The notes beneath the pieces are model-generated. The model had not been told where the DNA came from, did no database searches, and saw only the letters and a list, made by a program, of their open reading frames with translations. The translations under genes were made by a program, and so were the position numbers. A DNA stretch of 55,947 nt. It comes from Corynebacterium spheniscorum. Lineage in GTDB: Bacteria > Actinomycetota > Actinomycetes > Mycobacteriales > Mycobacteriaceae. Positions 17,325-27,660 of the stretch are shown here, one piece after another. Numbering within the stretch: the stretch's first letter is position 1; every line of letters starts with the position of its first letter. Location of the stretch: the NCBI RefSeq assembly GCF_900113445.1, contig NZ_FOPJ01000016.1, positions 1 to 55,947 on the forward strand, in the 5' to 3' direction.

Positions 17325-18221
17325 CTAGCGAGCTTTGGGCACAAAACGCACCTCATAGAGGGCACCCCAACGTTTGCCGGAAAGCAGGAACCGCGGCCCA
17401 TCCTTTTCGGTCTCAGAACCGGGGATCAGGGCAATGCCATTAAGAACAGCATTGCGGTCACTCCGGGCTCGTGCGGTATCCGGCAGCCCGGAAGCATCAA
17501 TCACCTGGGTGATCTCACCACTATCTGGGTTGATGCGCACAATGTAGTTGCTGAGGAAAACATTGGCATAAACACCTTCATTGGTGCATTCCAGCTCATT
17601 GAGCTTAGGAAGCGAGGCACCATTCCTGGTGACTTGGGTGCGGTGGAGTTCATCGAAGCTATCGGCATCGCGGAAAGTTAAGGTGTCAGTTCCATCGCTC
17701 ATCACCAACTGGCCATTAGCTAGACGGCATAAACCCCACCCTTCGCCTTCATAATGCGCTTGGTCGAGCTCAGCAAAGGAGGTCGCATCGCGCTTATAGG
17801 CCACCCCGGCGCGCCAGGTTAGTTGCCAAATATGGTCACCAGCTTGGGTAATGCCTTCGCCGAATAGTTCAGCAGGTAGATCAATAGACTCGTGGACTTT
17901 GGCATTTTCCAGGCTGCGGCGGTAGAGCTTGGATTCTCCGTATTGGCCGGTGGCAACCAAGAGGTTGCCGTCTGGTTCCATTTCTAGGCCTTGGGTGAAG
18001 CTTTGTTCATCGAAGGGATAGGTGTTGAGCACTTCGATGGTGCTATCGGCTTCTAGCTGGTGTGCGGCTAGGGCTTTGTTGGCGGTGCTGCTGGTTGGGG
18101 TAGTGGTTTCACTCGGCGGGGTGACGGTTTCTTTGGTGGTGCAAGCACTCATGCCGATAAGGAGGAAGCAGCACAAGGTGGTGCTCATCAGGTGGCGGGC
18201 GAAGGGGGTCATGGTCTTCAT
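17325..18221 (-). CDS. Glutaminyl-peptide cyclotransferase lipoprotein
   Basis: 298 residues. The N-terminus is a lipoprotein signal peptide with lipobox LIGMSAC (cysteine about residue 27), then a Thr/Ser/Pro linker. The remainder matches the beta-propeller glutamine cyclotransferase family: FDEQSFTQGLEMEPDGNLLVATG, IDLPAELFGEGITQAGDHIWQLTW, HYEGEGWGLC, LNELECTNEGVYANVF and NAVLNGIALIPG. Such enzymes cyclise N-terminal Gln to pyroglutamate on exported proteins. There is a second in-frame ATG at codon 4. It is divergent from the DUF3027 gene. Confidence 0.88.
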   Translation of the reverse strand: MKTMTPFARHLMSTTLCCFLLIGMSACTTKETVTPPSETTTPTSSTANKALAAHQLEADSTIEVLNTYPFDEQSFTQGLEMEPDGNLLVATGQYGESKLYRRSLENAKVHESIDLPAELFGEGITQAGDHIWQLTWRAGVAYKRDATSFAELDQAHYEGEGWGLCRLANGQLVMSDGTDTLTFRDADSFDELHRTQVTRNGASLPKLNELECTNEGVYANVFLSNYIVRINPDSGEITQVIDASGLPDTARARSDRNAVLNGIALIPGSETEKDGPRFLLSGKRWGALYEVRFVPKAR

Positions 18222-18250
18222 TATGACTGCGGTGGTTCATAATAGGGCGC

Positions 18251-18979
18251 GTGTCCTCCCCACGACGTAGACGCAAGAAGACCCCAGACTCGCCTCTTTT
18301 AGCCAAGCGGGCAATCGACCTTGCCCGCGCTGCCCTGATTGATGTGGATGAAGGCGGGGTTGGCTGCCACCTAGGTTCCGCACCGATTGATGAGCATTCA
18401 GCGACGCATCGTTTTGTTGCGGAAGTACCCGGCTATAGCGGTTGGGAATGGCATGCAGTGATTGCCTGCGCAGCAGGTAGCCATGATTTAACGGTGAGCG
18501 AAGTGGCGCTGGTGCCAGCTCATGATGCTTTGCAAGCCCCGGAATTTATTCCCTGGTCGCAGCGCATCCAGCCCGGTGATTTAGGGCCGGGTGATGTACT
18601 CCCGGCGCCGATGGATGATCCCCGTTTAACCCCGGAGGGAACCTCAGCGGGGGTGTCGAATACGCGGAGAAAGCTGAGCGTAGAAGGCCTGGGGCAAGCG
18701 CAGCAACGCTGGCGCAATGGGGCTTTTGGTCCGCGCGCCCCGATTGCCCAACAGTCGGCGGCGGAGTGTGAAAGCTGTGGTTTCTTCTTGCCTTTAACCC
18801 CCGCGGTGGGCCCGGAATTTGGGGTGTGTGCCAATGAGTATTCCGCGGATGGTTCGGTGGTGCATGTGCACTATGGTTGCGGGGCACATTCGGATACCCC
18901 GGAAGAACCTGGGGTGGCGGAGTCGCGTGGGGAGTTATTCGCCGATGAGGTGGCTTTGGAGTGGCATCCCAAGGACTAG
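18251..18979 (+). CDS. DUF3027-like conserved protein
   Basis: 242 residues from GTG 18251. The protein begins with a very basic stretch (SSPRRRRKKTPD), continues with LAKRAIDLARAALIDVDEGGVGCHLG and RFVAEVPGYSGWEWHAVIA, and has a Cys-x2-Cys near residue 175 (CESCGFFLPL) with further Cys/His in VCANEYSADG and VHYGCGAHSD. This could be a zinc-binding element. The pattern is that of the actinobacterial DUF3027 family, role unknown. CATAAT lies only 7 nt before the GTG with no Shine-Dalgarno, as expected for a leaderless transcript. Confidence 0.78.
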   Translation: MSSPRRRRKKTPDSPLLAKRAIDLARAALIDVDEGGVGCHLGSAPIDEHSATHRFVAEVPGYSGWEWHAVIACAAGSHDLTVSEVALVPAHDALQAPEFIPWSQRIQPGDLGPGDVLPAPMDDPRLTPEGTSAGVSNTRRKLSVEGLGQAQQRWRNGAFGPRAPIAQQSAAECESCGFFLPLTPAVGPEFGVCANEYSADGSVVHVHYGCGAHSDTPEEPGVAESRGELFADEVALEWHPKD

Positions 18980-19171
18980 ATGGGTGCGCCAAGCACTACT
19001 CGCATGAGGCAGGTAGCAGGCGTACTTTCTTGTACACCCCAGCGCACCGGGTCTCGGGAGCTAAAGAATTTTTGCACCCCGGTGGGGGCGGTCGTGTTGG
19101 TGAAAACGCGCGGCAGTGACATTCTGTTTTTGCCCAATTGAACAACTATCGGAGATGAGGGAACCGCGGCC

Positions 19172-20659
19172 ATGTCGGCAGGCGTCCAAGATATAGAGAA
19201 CACCCGATCACATAATGCGAAGGAGGTGGGTGCCCTCGATCGTTTCTTTAAGATTTCGGAGCGGCGCTCCACGGTGGGTACGGAGATCCGTGCCGGGGTA
19301 GTGACCTTCTTTGCGATGGCTTACATCATTATTTTGAACCCGCTGATTTTAGGTGGGACAGCTGATCGCGAGGGCGTGACCCTGGGGATCCCGCAGATTG
19401 CGGCGGCAACAGCGCTGGCTGCGGGCGTGATGACCATTGTCTTTGGCTTGGTGGCACGTTATCCCTTCGGCATTGCGACTGGGTTGGGGATTAATACCCT
19501 GGTGGCGGTCAGCTTTGTTGGGGGCGAGGGGCTGACCTGGCCGGAAGCCATGGGGCTGGTGGTCATTGACGGCATCATCATTGTGCTGTTGGCGGTCTCC
19601 GGGTTCCGGGTTGCTGTTTTTAAGGCAATTCCGGCATCCATGAAAGCCGCGATGGGTGTGGGCATTGGCATGTTCATCGCGCTGATTGGCCTGGTGGATG
19701 CTGGGTTTGTTCGGCGTGTGCCGGATGCCGCGCACACCACCGTGCCGGTGACCTTAGGTGATGGTGGTTCGATCTCCTCCTGGCCGACGGTGGTGTTCAT
19801 CTTCGGGCTGATTTTGTGCGGCGTGATGGTGATCCGTGGTGTCCGCGGCGGGCTTTTTATTGCCATTGTGGTGACCACGGTGGTCGCCATTGCGGTGGAA
19901 GCTCTGGTGGGGGCGGGGCCCTCCTTTAAGGATGGGGAACCCAACCCTGGTGGATGGTCGCTGGCGGTACCGGGGCTGCCGGATAATTTCGGTGGACTGC
20001 CGGATCTCAGCCTGGTCGGCAAGATCGACATGTTTGGTGCCTTTGTGCACGTGGGTGTGCTCGGCGCAAGCCTGTTGGTGTTCACCCTGGTGCTGGCGAA
20101 TTTCTTCGATGCCATGGGCACGATGACCGCGCTGGGTAAGCAAGCGAACCTGGCGGATGCGGAAGGCAACCTGCCGGATATGAAGCGTGCGCTGGTGGTG
20201 GAAGGTTTCGGCGCGATTGTTGGTGGTGCCGCTTCGGCTTCCTCGAACACCGTGTATGCGGATTCTTCCGCTGGTATCGCCGATGGTGCGCGCACCGGGC
20301 TGGCCAATATTGTGACCGGTGTTTTATTCCTGCTGGCGATGTTCTTAACCCCGCTGTATGAGATTGTGCCGATTGAGGCTGCCGCGCCGGTGCTTGTGAT
20401 TGTTGGTGCGATGATGATTGCGCAGGTCCGCGATATTGATTTCACCAAGTTCTATATTGCGCTGCCCGCGTTTTTAACCATCGTGGTGATGCCCTTTACC
20501 TACTCGATTGCCAATGGCATTGGGGTGGGGTTCATTTCCTTCGCGCTGATGAGCGTTGCCGCGGGGCGCGCCCGTGAGGTGCATTGGTTGATGTGGCTGA
20601 TCTCGGCACTCTTTGTGGTGTACTTCGGGATGGAGCCCATCATGGCGGCAATTAGCTAG
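19172..20659 (+). CDS. NCS2/AzgA-type purine permease
   Basis: 495 residues and about 12-14 transmembrane segments. The start VGALDRFFKISERRSTVGTE followed by FFAMAYIIILNPLIL is the hallmark of the AzgA branch of nucleobase permeases, which import guanine, hypoxanthine or adenine by proton symport. Other family marks are ATGLGINTLVAV (the NAT-like motif), LVLANFFDAMGTMTALGKQA and ASSNTVYADSSAGIADGARTG. The start ATG follows GAGGG. It lies 9 nt upstream of the TrmH-family gene, probably co-transcribed although functionally unrelated. Confidence 0.9.
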   Translation: MSAGVQDIENTRSHNAKEVGALDRFFKISERRSTVGTEIRAGVVTFFAMAYIIILNPLILGGTADREGVTLGIPQIAAATALAAGVMTIVFGLVARYPFGIATGLGINTLVAVSFVGGEGLTWPEAMGLVVIDGIIIVLLAVSGFRVAVFKAIPASMKAAMGVGIGMFIALIGLVDAGFVRRVPDAAHTTVPVTLGDGGSISSWPTVVFIFGLILCGVMVIRGVRGGLFIAIVVTTVVAIAVEALVGAGPSFKDGEPNPGGWSLAVPGLPDNFGGLPDLSLVGKIDMFGAFVHVGVLGASLLVFTLVLANFFDAMGTMTALGKQANLADAEGNLPDMKRALVVEGFGAIVGGAASASSNTVYADSSAGIADGARTGLANIVTGVLFLLAMFLTPLYEIVPIEAAAPVLVIVGAMMIAQVRDIDFTKFYIALPAFLTIVVMPFTYSIANGIGVGFISFALMSVAAGRAREVHWLMWLISALFVVYFGMEPIMAAIS

Positions 20660-20668
20660 GCGTACGTT

Positions 20669-21523
20669 GTGATCGAAGCAATCAAGATGAGCGAACCGGC
20701 GGACCCGCGCCTGGATGATATTCGGGACCTTAACCACTCCGATTCCCGCCCGGATCTCCCCGGCGGTAAGGGCCTGGTGATCGCCGAAGGGTCCTTGGTG
20801 GTGGGCCGCCTGGTGGAATCTCGTTTCCCGCTGCGCTGCGTGGTGGGGTTTGGGAAGAAACTCGCGGACTTTTTAGCTGAGCGTGAGCCCTCGGAATTAG
20901 CTGGGGTGCCGGTCTATGAGGTAACCCGCGAGGTGCTTAAGCAGGTCGCTGGTTTTGATATGCACCGCGGGCTGGTGGCGGCAGCAGAGCGCGTGCCGGA
21001 GTTCTCGGTCGCACAGGTGCTTGACGGTGCCCGCACCGTGGTGGTGTGTGAGGGCGTGAATGATCACGAAAATATTGGGTCCATGTTCCGCAATGCCGCC
21101 GGGATGGAAGTGGATGCGGTGCTCTTTGGCAATGGGTGTGCCGATCCGCTGTATCGCCGGGCGGTGCGGGTGAGCATGGGCCATGTGCTGCGCACCCCAT
21201 TTGCTCATATTGAAGGTAGCTACACCACCTGGCAGCGCGGCTTGGCGGAATTGCAGGAGCAGGGCTTCCACCTAGTGTCTTTAACCCCACATCCGCAGGC
21301 CGTGCACCTAGCCGATGCGCTGGTGGATGCCGACGGGCAGCCCTATGAAAAGATTGCGCTGCTAGTAGGTGCTGAAGGCCCGGGGCTTAGCGAACATGCC
21401 ATGCGAGCTACCGATGTGCGCGCTCGGATCCCGATGGCGCCGGGAACGGATTCCTTAAACCTCGCGACCTGTGCTGCGATTGCGTTTTATGAGCGGCAGC
21501 GTTCGCTGCGGCGAGTGAAGTAG
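20669..21523 (+). CDS. TrmH/SpoU-family RNA 2'-O-methyltransferase
   Basis: 284 residues from GTG 20669. The N-terminal part (residues 15-110) is the substrate-binding domain. The SPOUT methyltransferase domain carries the three trefoil-knot motifs: motif 1 NDHENIGSMFRNAAG (about 132), motif 2 IALLVGAEGPGLS (about 229) and motif 3 IPMAPGTDSLNLATCAAIA (about 253). These bind S-adenosylmethionine and act on tRNA or rRNA. M. tuberculosis Rv0881 is the apparent relative. The exact RNA target is not predictable. Confidence 0.9.
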   Translation: MIEAIKMSEPADPRLDDIRDLNHSDSRPDLPGGKGLVIAEGSLVVGRLVESRFPLRCVVGFGKKLADFLAEREPSELAGVPVYEVTREVLKQVAGFDMHRGLVAAAERVPEFSVAQVLDGARTVVVCEGVNDHENIGSMFRNAAGMEVDAVLFGNGCADPLYRRAVRVSMGHVLRTPFAHIEGSYTTWQRGLAELQEQGFHLVSLTPHPQAVHLADALVDADGQPYEKIALLVGAEGPGLSEHAMRATDVRARIPMAPGTDSLNLATCAAIAFYERQRSLRRVK

Positions 21524-21578
21524 CGGGGGAGAGGGCTGGCGGTGGCCTAGGGTGTGCTGGCCTGGGCCTGGCTCGGCC

Positions 21579-21625
21579 TTGAGGCCCCGGCCTAGGGCCC
21601 CAGCGTTGAGGCCCCGGCCTAGGGG
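21579..21625. repeat. Short GC-rich direct repeat in convergent gap
   Basis: TTGAGGCCCCGGCCTAGGG occurs twice (21579 and 21606), 27 bp apart. Each copy contains palindromic GGCC/CCTAGG segments. The repeat lies between two convergent genes and overlaps the stop codon of the minus-strand one. It may form termination hairpins in both directions. Confidence 0.8.
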
Positions 21626-22551
21626 CGGTCTGTGTGCCGCAACTTATCTTTAAGGGTTCGCACCCCACGGGCTGCCCAGATACGAGCATCACGGCCCACT
21701 AGCCGCGCCACTCTTAAGCCCTGGCGAGCGAATTTCCCTAGCTCCTCTGCGGTGGCGGTGGGGCTGGTGTCATCACTATCAACCCGATGCTCATAATCGT
21801 CATAGGCGCTAAATTCTGGGCCTAAACCTAGTTTCTCGGCTGCAGAACGCGTCAACTCAGTAACCGAAGCTGGCTCCTTCTTCGCCGGGGCATCATCGAA
21901 CTTCGGTTCCGGGCGCCCATCCACCGCGTAGGCGACAACATTAATATCCGGGCCATCGGGGCCAATATCGGTTTCTAACCATTCGCGTTGCGCCGCAGCC
22001 ACAATATCCGGGGGATAAAACGGCAAGGCGATCCCGCCGAGCTGTTCAGTGGTCAACCCAGCCCAATAGTCAGCCTCGAAACCTTCCGGTAAACCCAAGT
22101 CCTCATGCAGCATCGCGCGGTGCGCACATAAAGAGCGCTTCAACTCACCTTTATGCCAATGCGCAAAACCGCCGAACCCAGATTTTTCATCCACCGCGAA
22201 GGCATAAATATTATCCGCACGCGCCGGCACGGAGTGCAGCCACATGGGGTCGAGCTCAGAGAGCTTGGCGGAACCGTTGTACTGCAATTGCACGCAGGTG
22301 ATCCCCGGGAAGCCAGCCACATAGAACTCATCGGGGCTAGCTGGGGCAGAGCGGTTCAACGGGAATTGCCCGATCAGAGTAATCGGCCATTTCGGATTAA
22401 TTTGGGCCAGGAATTTACGTCCAAAACCGCGATCTGCTTTCGGTTCAGTCGCTAAAACTGTTCCCGGTTTATCGGTCCGTACGTACCACAATGTAAGAAC
22501 TGCTCGAATATCCCCCACCATCTCTTCGACGCTTAAAATATTGTCGTTCAT
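21619..22551 (-). CDS. Conserved corynebacterial hypothetical protein (DUF6928-like)
   Basis: 310 residues. Recognisable stretches are VLTLWYVRTDKPGTVLATEP, GFGRKFLAQINPKWPITLIG and FPLNRSAPASPDEFYVAGFPG. No signal peptide, membrane helix or known catalytic motif is evident. The C-terminal 100 residues are charged and contain SVTELTRSAAEKLGLG and a terminal basic helix (RLVGRDARIWAARGVRTLKDKL). I associate this opening with the DUF6928 family of Actinobacteria, but the assignment is from memory. Acidic composition suggests a cytosolic protein. Confidence 0.6.
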   Translation of the reverse strand: MNDNILSVEEMVGDIRAVLTLWYVRTDKPGTVLATEPKADRGFGRKFLAQINPKWPITLIGQFPLNRSAPASPDEFYVAGFPGITCVQLQYNGSAKLSELDPMWLHSVPARADNIYAFAVDEKSGFGGFAHWHKGELKRSLCAHRAMLHEDLGLPEGFEADYWAGLTTEQLGGIALPFYPPDIVAAAQREWLETDIGPDGPDINVVAYAVDGRPEPKFDDAPAKKEPASVTELTRSAAEKLGLGPEFSAYDDYEHRVDSDDTSPTATAEELGKFARQGLRVARLVGRDARIWAARGVRTLKDKLRHTDRP

Positions 22552-22693
22552 GATGTGCGGGATACCGTCCTTTCCTACCGAAATATGTATTGCTTTTAGC
22601 TACCCGCCGTCATAATCCACCCTAATAATTCACGACCTCGTCGTGCGCCCTGAGCGCTAGCCACAGCCGCGCGGCATAAGGGGGTAAGAGGCG

Positions 22694-23956
22694 TTAGTGA
22701 CGGGGGCGTTTCGTGTTTGTGCGCACGCCAAGCAACACATCTTCCCAATGCGGAGTGACCGCGCGGCGACGACGCTTGCTTGGGCGAGGTTCTTGTTCAG
22801 GGTCCGGATGCTGCAAGAACTCATCCTTAGCATCATCAGAACCCTGCTCAGCAGACTCACCATGAAGTTCCTGCGGGGCAACACCCCCGCGGCCTTGGTG
22901 GCCAGAGGCATTCACACCCGGATCCGTTGCGGCAGAATCCTGCCCATGAGGATCCTGAGTAGCAGGGGAGTGCGGCGCATCAGCATCATTGCTTAAAGCC
23001 CGCAAACCATTCTTATGCGCCGGACCAACACCAGTGGGTGCTTCCGTATTCGCATCATCTTCACGGCCGAAGTTTTCTAGGCGCTCCCGGCCCACCGCAC
23101 TTAAGGTGCGCCCTGCCGGTTGGGCGAATTCCGGATCAGTGAGATCCGCAGCTAAAGCATTACGCGGAATAGCTGTTGGCGAGCTGGTGTGGTGATTATG
23201 GAAGGTCCACTCAGCAATATTTTCACTATGCCCAGCAGTCCAGCTCACGCGAATAACCCACTGTCCACCGGTATCGCGATAAGAATCCCACTGTGCATCA
23301 GCCAAAGAATTATTGCGCGCAGCAAAAGCGGTAGCCAGCACCTCCCACAGGGTTAGGCGCGCCGGGCCATCCTCACGCACCGGGTGGGTTTGCTTCGCTA
23401 ATTCCGCCATGCGTTGGCGTTCCAACAACACTGGGTGCGCAAAAGGCTCCACGCGCGCTTCGGTTACGCCCATTTCCTCAGCAAGTTCAGCTGCGGTGGC
23501 ACCACCACGGATACGTTCCTGGATCTCGCGGGGACGCATACTCATCGGAGCAGTACGGCGCGGATCCGGGGTCGGCAAACTGCCACGCTGAGCCGCATGC
23601 GCACCACCAGCATGCGCACCACCGGCGGGCGCGCCGGATTGCTCAGGCGCCTTATCGGCTTCTTCATCGCTCGAGCTTGCCGTATCGGAGGCCTCAGAGT
23701 GTTCCGAACCTTCTGCGGCAGTCGCATCTTCACTAGCAGTAGGCTCGCCGGCGACATCCTCATCGCGGTGAGAGACCCCATCGCCTCCCAGGTTTCCCTC
23801 GGCTTCGGGCTGTCCTTCAACAACCTCTCGCAGCAGGTCACGGAGCTTATCGTCAACTACAAGGAAGAAAGACTCCACGGCGTCGCCTTCCCCTTCGGTG
23901 TGGAACACCAGGGAGGTACGGGTGGACTCGCCCTCCGTTAGGAAGAGCTCGCGCAT
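22694..23956 (-). CDS. sepH: Septation protein SepH (DUF3071)
   Basis: 420 residues. The N-terminal domain (MRELFLTEGESTRTSLVFHT then FFLVVDDKLRDLL) together with a helix-turn-helix-like element (SMRPREIQERIRGGATAAELAEEMGVTEARVEPFAHPVLLERQRMAEL, residues about 140-190) is the SepH signature. A conserved block TGGQWVIRVSW with AEWTFHNH follows. The rest is a long disordered, acidic and Pro/Gly-rich tail ending in basic RPSKRRRRAV. SepH binds FtsZ and promotes filament bundling during division in actinobacteria. The gene lies beside serC, as in M. tuberculosis (Rv0883c/Rv0884c). Strong GAAGGAG ribosome site. Confidence 0.88.
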   Translation of the reverse strand: MRELFLTEGESTRTSLVFHTEGEGDAVESFFLVVDDKLRDLLREVVEGQPEAEGNLGGDGVSHRDEDVAGEPTASEDATAAEGSEHSEASDTASSSDEEADKAPEQSGAPAGGAHAGGAHAAQRGSLPTPDPRRTAPMSMRPREIQERIRGGATAAELAEEMGVTEARVEPFAHPVLLERQRMAELAKQTHPVREDGPARLTLWEVLATAFAARNNSLADAQWDSYRDTGGQWVIRVSWTAGHSENIAEWTFHNHHTSSPTAIPRNALAADLTDPEFAQPAGRTLSAVGRERLENFGREDDANTEAPTGVGPAHKNGLRALSNDADAPHSPATQDPHGQDSAATDPGVNASGHQGRGGVAPQELHGESAEQGSDDAKDEFLQHPDPEQEPRPSKRRRRAVTPHWEDVLLGVRTNTKRPRH

Positions 23957-24141
23957 AAGTGGGGTCTCCTTCTTTTTCGAGCATCACAGGTGATCTTGAC
24001 TACCCACCTTAGTGCGTCGACGTGCCCAAACGTGGCTACCGCGCCGACGCGTCACAACGCACCCCAAACGCACCCCACATGTACCCCACAGCGGCCCTCA
24101 ACTAACCCGCCCCCACAAGCCCGCACCTAGCAACCCATAAG

Positions 24142-24200
24142 AAAACCCCCAGGAGGCACGCGCTACAGCCAACGCTGAGAGCTCGCTCCTTGGGGGTCTT
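24142..24200 (-). terminator. Terminator of serC
   Basis: On the minus strand AAGACCCCCAAGGAG pairs with CTCCTGGGGGTTTT, leaving a loop of about 30 nt that can itself fold. It ends in TTTTCTTA and lies 35 nt downstream of the serC stop. Confidence 0.85.
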
Positions 24201-24234
24201 CAGGGTTCCTCTGGGGATCCTTCGCGCTAATGAA

Positions 24235-25452
<1,218 letters not shown>

Positions 25453-25503
25453 CTAGTGAGCAGGGGGAACAAGTAGGGGGAGCTGGGCCTTCTTCATCGT
25501 TTC

Positions 25504-25522
25504 TTTGCTTTCCCCGAGATCG
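25504..25522 (+). repeat. Dispersed motif TTTGCTTTCCCCGAGATCG
   Basis: The same core (GCTT, then a run of C, then CGAGATC) recurs at 311-326 on the minus strand, at 46910-46923 on the plus strand and at 9667-9683 inside a coding region. Three of the four copies are intergenic. Flanks differ, so this may be a protein-binding site or the core of a degenerate repeat. Confidence 0.5.
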
Positions 25523-26032
25523 GCACTCCCGCGACCTTCACAGTCATTGCTCAGGCCGTGGGGTGTGGCGCAGAAAACATCGCGTTGATTGTGTGGGGTG
25601 GGGGATTGAGTTAGGTGCGCCTAGGTTCTGCTCGGGTCGGAGATCGTTTGTGCAGGAGGGGAACTGTGAATCTAACTAAGGGGGTGCCATCGGGTGTAAT
25701 TCATCTGCCTAACTTCTATCGGGTGGATCACATAATTTGTTAAACTAATCGCTGTTCCACGGTTACCGTATGCCTGTACTGCCCCGAATAGGGTCAAGCA
25801 GGATTGCGTATCTACGCCAACATGTTTATGCATGTCAGCTAGACGCGGTCCCGACTAGAGGTTTTCCCGGAAATATCATCCTTAGGATGTGTTTCCCAGG
25901 CCACAGGATCTACAATCGGTGAACGTGGTCGCTTCATACCGCGACCAGTTTCAGGCAGCCATCATGGCCACCACGAACAGTCACGGTATAGCGTATGGAC
26001 AAAGCGCTTTAGCGCTCAGAAGTACGCCGCGC

Positions 26033-26054
26033 GTGGGGCACCAGTGCACCCCAC
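26033..26054. promoter_or_regulatory. Possible RamA site upstream of gltA
   Basis: GTGGGGCACCAGTGCACCCCAC contains facing GTGGGG and CCCCAC boxes, the tandem arrangement bound by RamA, the acetate-metabolism regulator of corynebacteria. It lies about 90 bp before the gltA start. Motif match only. Confidence 0.4.
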
Positions 26055-26144
26055 ACTCACCCGCGAGGCGCGCCGCTAACCTGGCGCCCCTTGCCGCGCG
26101 TCCCCACGCATGCGGTGTTACCAGACAAGTGAAAGGGATAGATA

Positions 26145-27443
26145 GTGGCTACTGAAAATAAAGACAAGGCCATCCTGCAGTACCCCGGCGGTGAATATGA
26201 GCTTGATATCAAGCACGCCACCGAAGGTAACGACGGCATCGTCTTGGGCAAGATGCTTGCCGATACCGGCCTGGTGACCTATGACCCCGGTTATGTATCC
26301 ACCGGTTCCACCGAGTCGAAGATTACCTACATCGATGGCGATGCCGGCATCCTGCGCTACCGCGGCTATGACATCGCTGACCTGGCCGAAAACGCCACCT
26401 TTAACGAGGTCTCCTACCTGCTGATCAAGGGCAAGCTGCCCACCCAGGAAGAACTGGTTAGCTTTAACGACGAGATTCGCATCCACACCCTGCTGGACGA
26501 GGACTTCAAGTCCCAGTTCCGCATCTTCCCGCGTGACGCACACCCCATGTCGGTGCTTGCCTCCTCGGTGAACATTCTTTCCACCTATTATCAGGACCAG
26601 CTCAACCCGCTGGATGAAAAGCAGCTGGACAAGGCCACCGTCCGACTGATGGCGAAGGTACCGATGCTGGCCGCTTATGCTTATCGCGCCTCCAAGGGCT
26701 CGCCCTACATGTACCCGGACAACGCCCTGAATGCGCGCGAGAACTTCCTGCGCATGATGTTCGGCTACCCGACCGCCCCCTACGAGGTTGACCCGGTCAT
26801 GGTCAAGGCCCTGGATAAGCTCCTCATCCTGCACGCTGACCACGAGCAGAATTGCTCCACCTCCACCGTGCGTATGATCGCCTCCGCACAGGCCAATATG
26901 TTCGTTGCCATCGCTGGCGGCATCAACGCCCTGTCCGGCCCGCTGCACGGTGGCGCTAACCAGGCTGTGCTGGAAATGCTGGAAGAAATCCAAGCCAATG
27001 GTGGCGACGCCACCGACTTCATGAACCGCGTGAAGAACAAGGAAGCCGGCGTCCGACTAATGGGCTTCGGTCACCGCGTCTACAAGAACTACGACCCGCG
27101 TGCCGCCATCGTCAAGGAAACCGCCCACGAGATCCTCGAGCATCTTGGTGGCGACCACCTCCTCGACCTGGCCCTGAAGTTGGAAGAGATCGCCCTGGCT
27201 GATGATTACTTCATCCAGCGTCGCCTCTACCCGAACGTCGACTTCTACACCGGTCTGATCTACCGCGCCATGGGCTTCCCGACGGACTTCTTCACCGTCC
27301 TCTTCGCCCTCGGCCGCCTCCCCGGCTGGATCGCTCACTACCGCGAGCAGCTGGAAACCCCGGGCAACAAGATCAACCGCCCGCGCCAGATCTACACCGG
27401 TGAAACCAACCGCAAGGTCACCCCGCGTAGCGAGCGCAGCTAA
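26145..27443 (+). CDS. gltA: Citrate synthase
   Basis: 432 residues from GTG 26145 with AAAGGGA upstream. It condenses acetyl-CoA and oxaloacetate to citrate at the entry of the TCA cycle. The type II hexameric citrate synthase marks are visible: YVSTGSTESKITYIDGDAGILRYRGY (residues about 50-75), HADHEQNCSTSTVR (with the oxaloacetate-binding His), GALSGPLHGGANQAV-like LSGPLHGGANQAVLEML, and VRLMGFGHRVYKNYDPRA, then NVDFYTGLIYRAMGFP with the catalytic Asp. Length and the N-terminal extension of about 40 residues match corynebacterial GltA. Codon use is strongly C-ending, as in highly expressed genes. Confidence 0.97.
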   Translation: MATENKDKAILQYPGGEYELDIKHATEGNDGIVLGKMLADTGLVTYDPGYVSTGSTESKITYIDGDAGILRYRGYDIADLAENATFNEVSYLLIKGKLPTQEELVSFNDEIRIHTLLDEDFKSQFRIFPRDAHPMSVLASSVNILSTYYQDQLNPLDEKQLDKATVRLMAKVPMLAAYAYRASKGSPYMYPDNALNARENFLRMMFGYPTAPYEVDPVMVKALDKLLILHADHEQNCSTSTVRMIASAQANMFVAIAGGINALSGPLHGGANQAVLEMLEEIQANGGDATDFMNRVKNKEAGVRLMGFGHRVYKNYDPRAAIVKETAHEILEHLGGDHLLDLALKLEEIALADDYFIQRRLYPNVDFYTGLIYRAMGFPTDFFTVLFALGRLPGWIAHYREQLETPGNKINRPRQIYTGETNRKVTPRSERS

Positions 27444-27522
27444 GCGCTAGCACCCCAGCTTTACCCGCTTCGACCCCCGCGTTAGGGGGCAGGCAGCACG
27501 GCCGGGAGGAATACGCACCCCT

Positions 27523-27528
27523 TATACT
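27523..27528 (+). promoter_or_regulatory. Possible -10 element of the FKBP gene
   Basis: TATACT in the context CCCCTTATACTGTGGG is a good actinobacterial -10 hexamer about 130 nt before the FKBP start. No clear -35 element was seen. Confidence 0.35.
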
Positions 27529-27660
27529 GTGGGTTGCTAGTGTTCCCCCGGCCTTTGTGCTTCCTACGGGAAACCTTTTACGCCCGCCCGGAACACTGTG
27601 TCCTAGACGGTCCGTTAGCAAAGAGATAGACACGCCCACAAGGAGACTGAGGATCCACAT

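Noticed and set aside
18980..19141. 53-codon frame right after the DUF3027 gene
   Set aside because: The start touches the preceding stop, but there is no ribosome site, no recognisable motif and it ends within the leader of the permease. Possible but unsupported.
19459..20448. 329-codon frame antisense to the purine permease
   Set aside because: Long but Thr/Pro/Ala-rich mirror frame of a GC-rich membrane protein gene; the permease is unmistakable.
25889..26155. 88-codon plus-strand frame before gltA
   Set aside because: It overlaps the gltA start and covers the expected regulatory region. No ribosome site or familiar motif.
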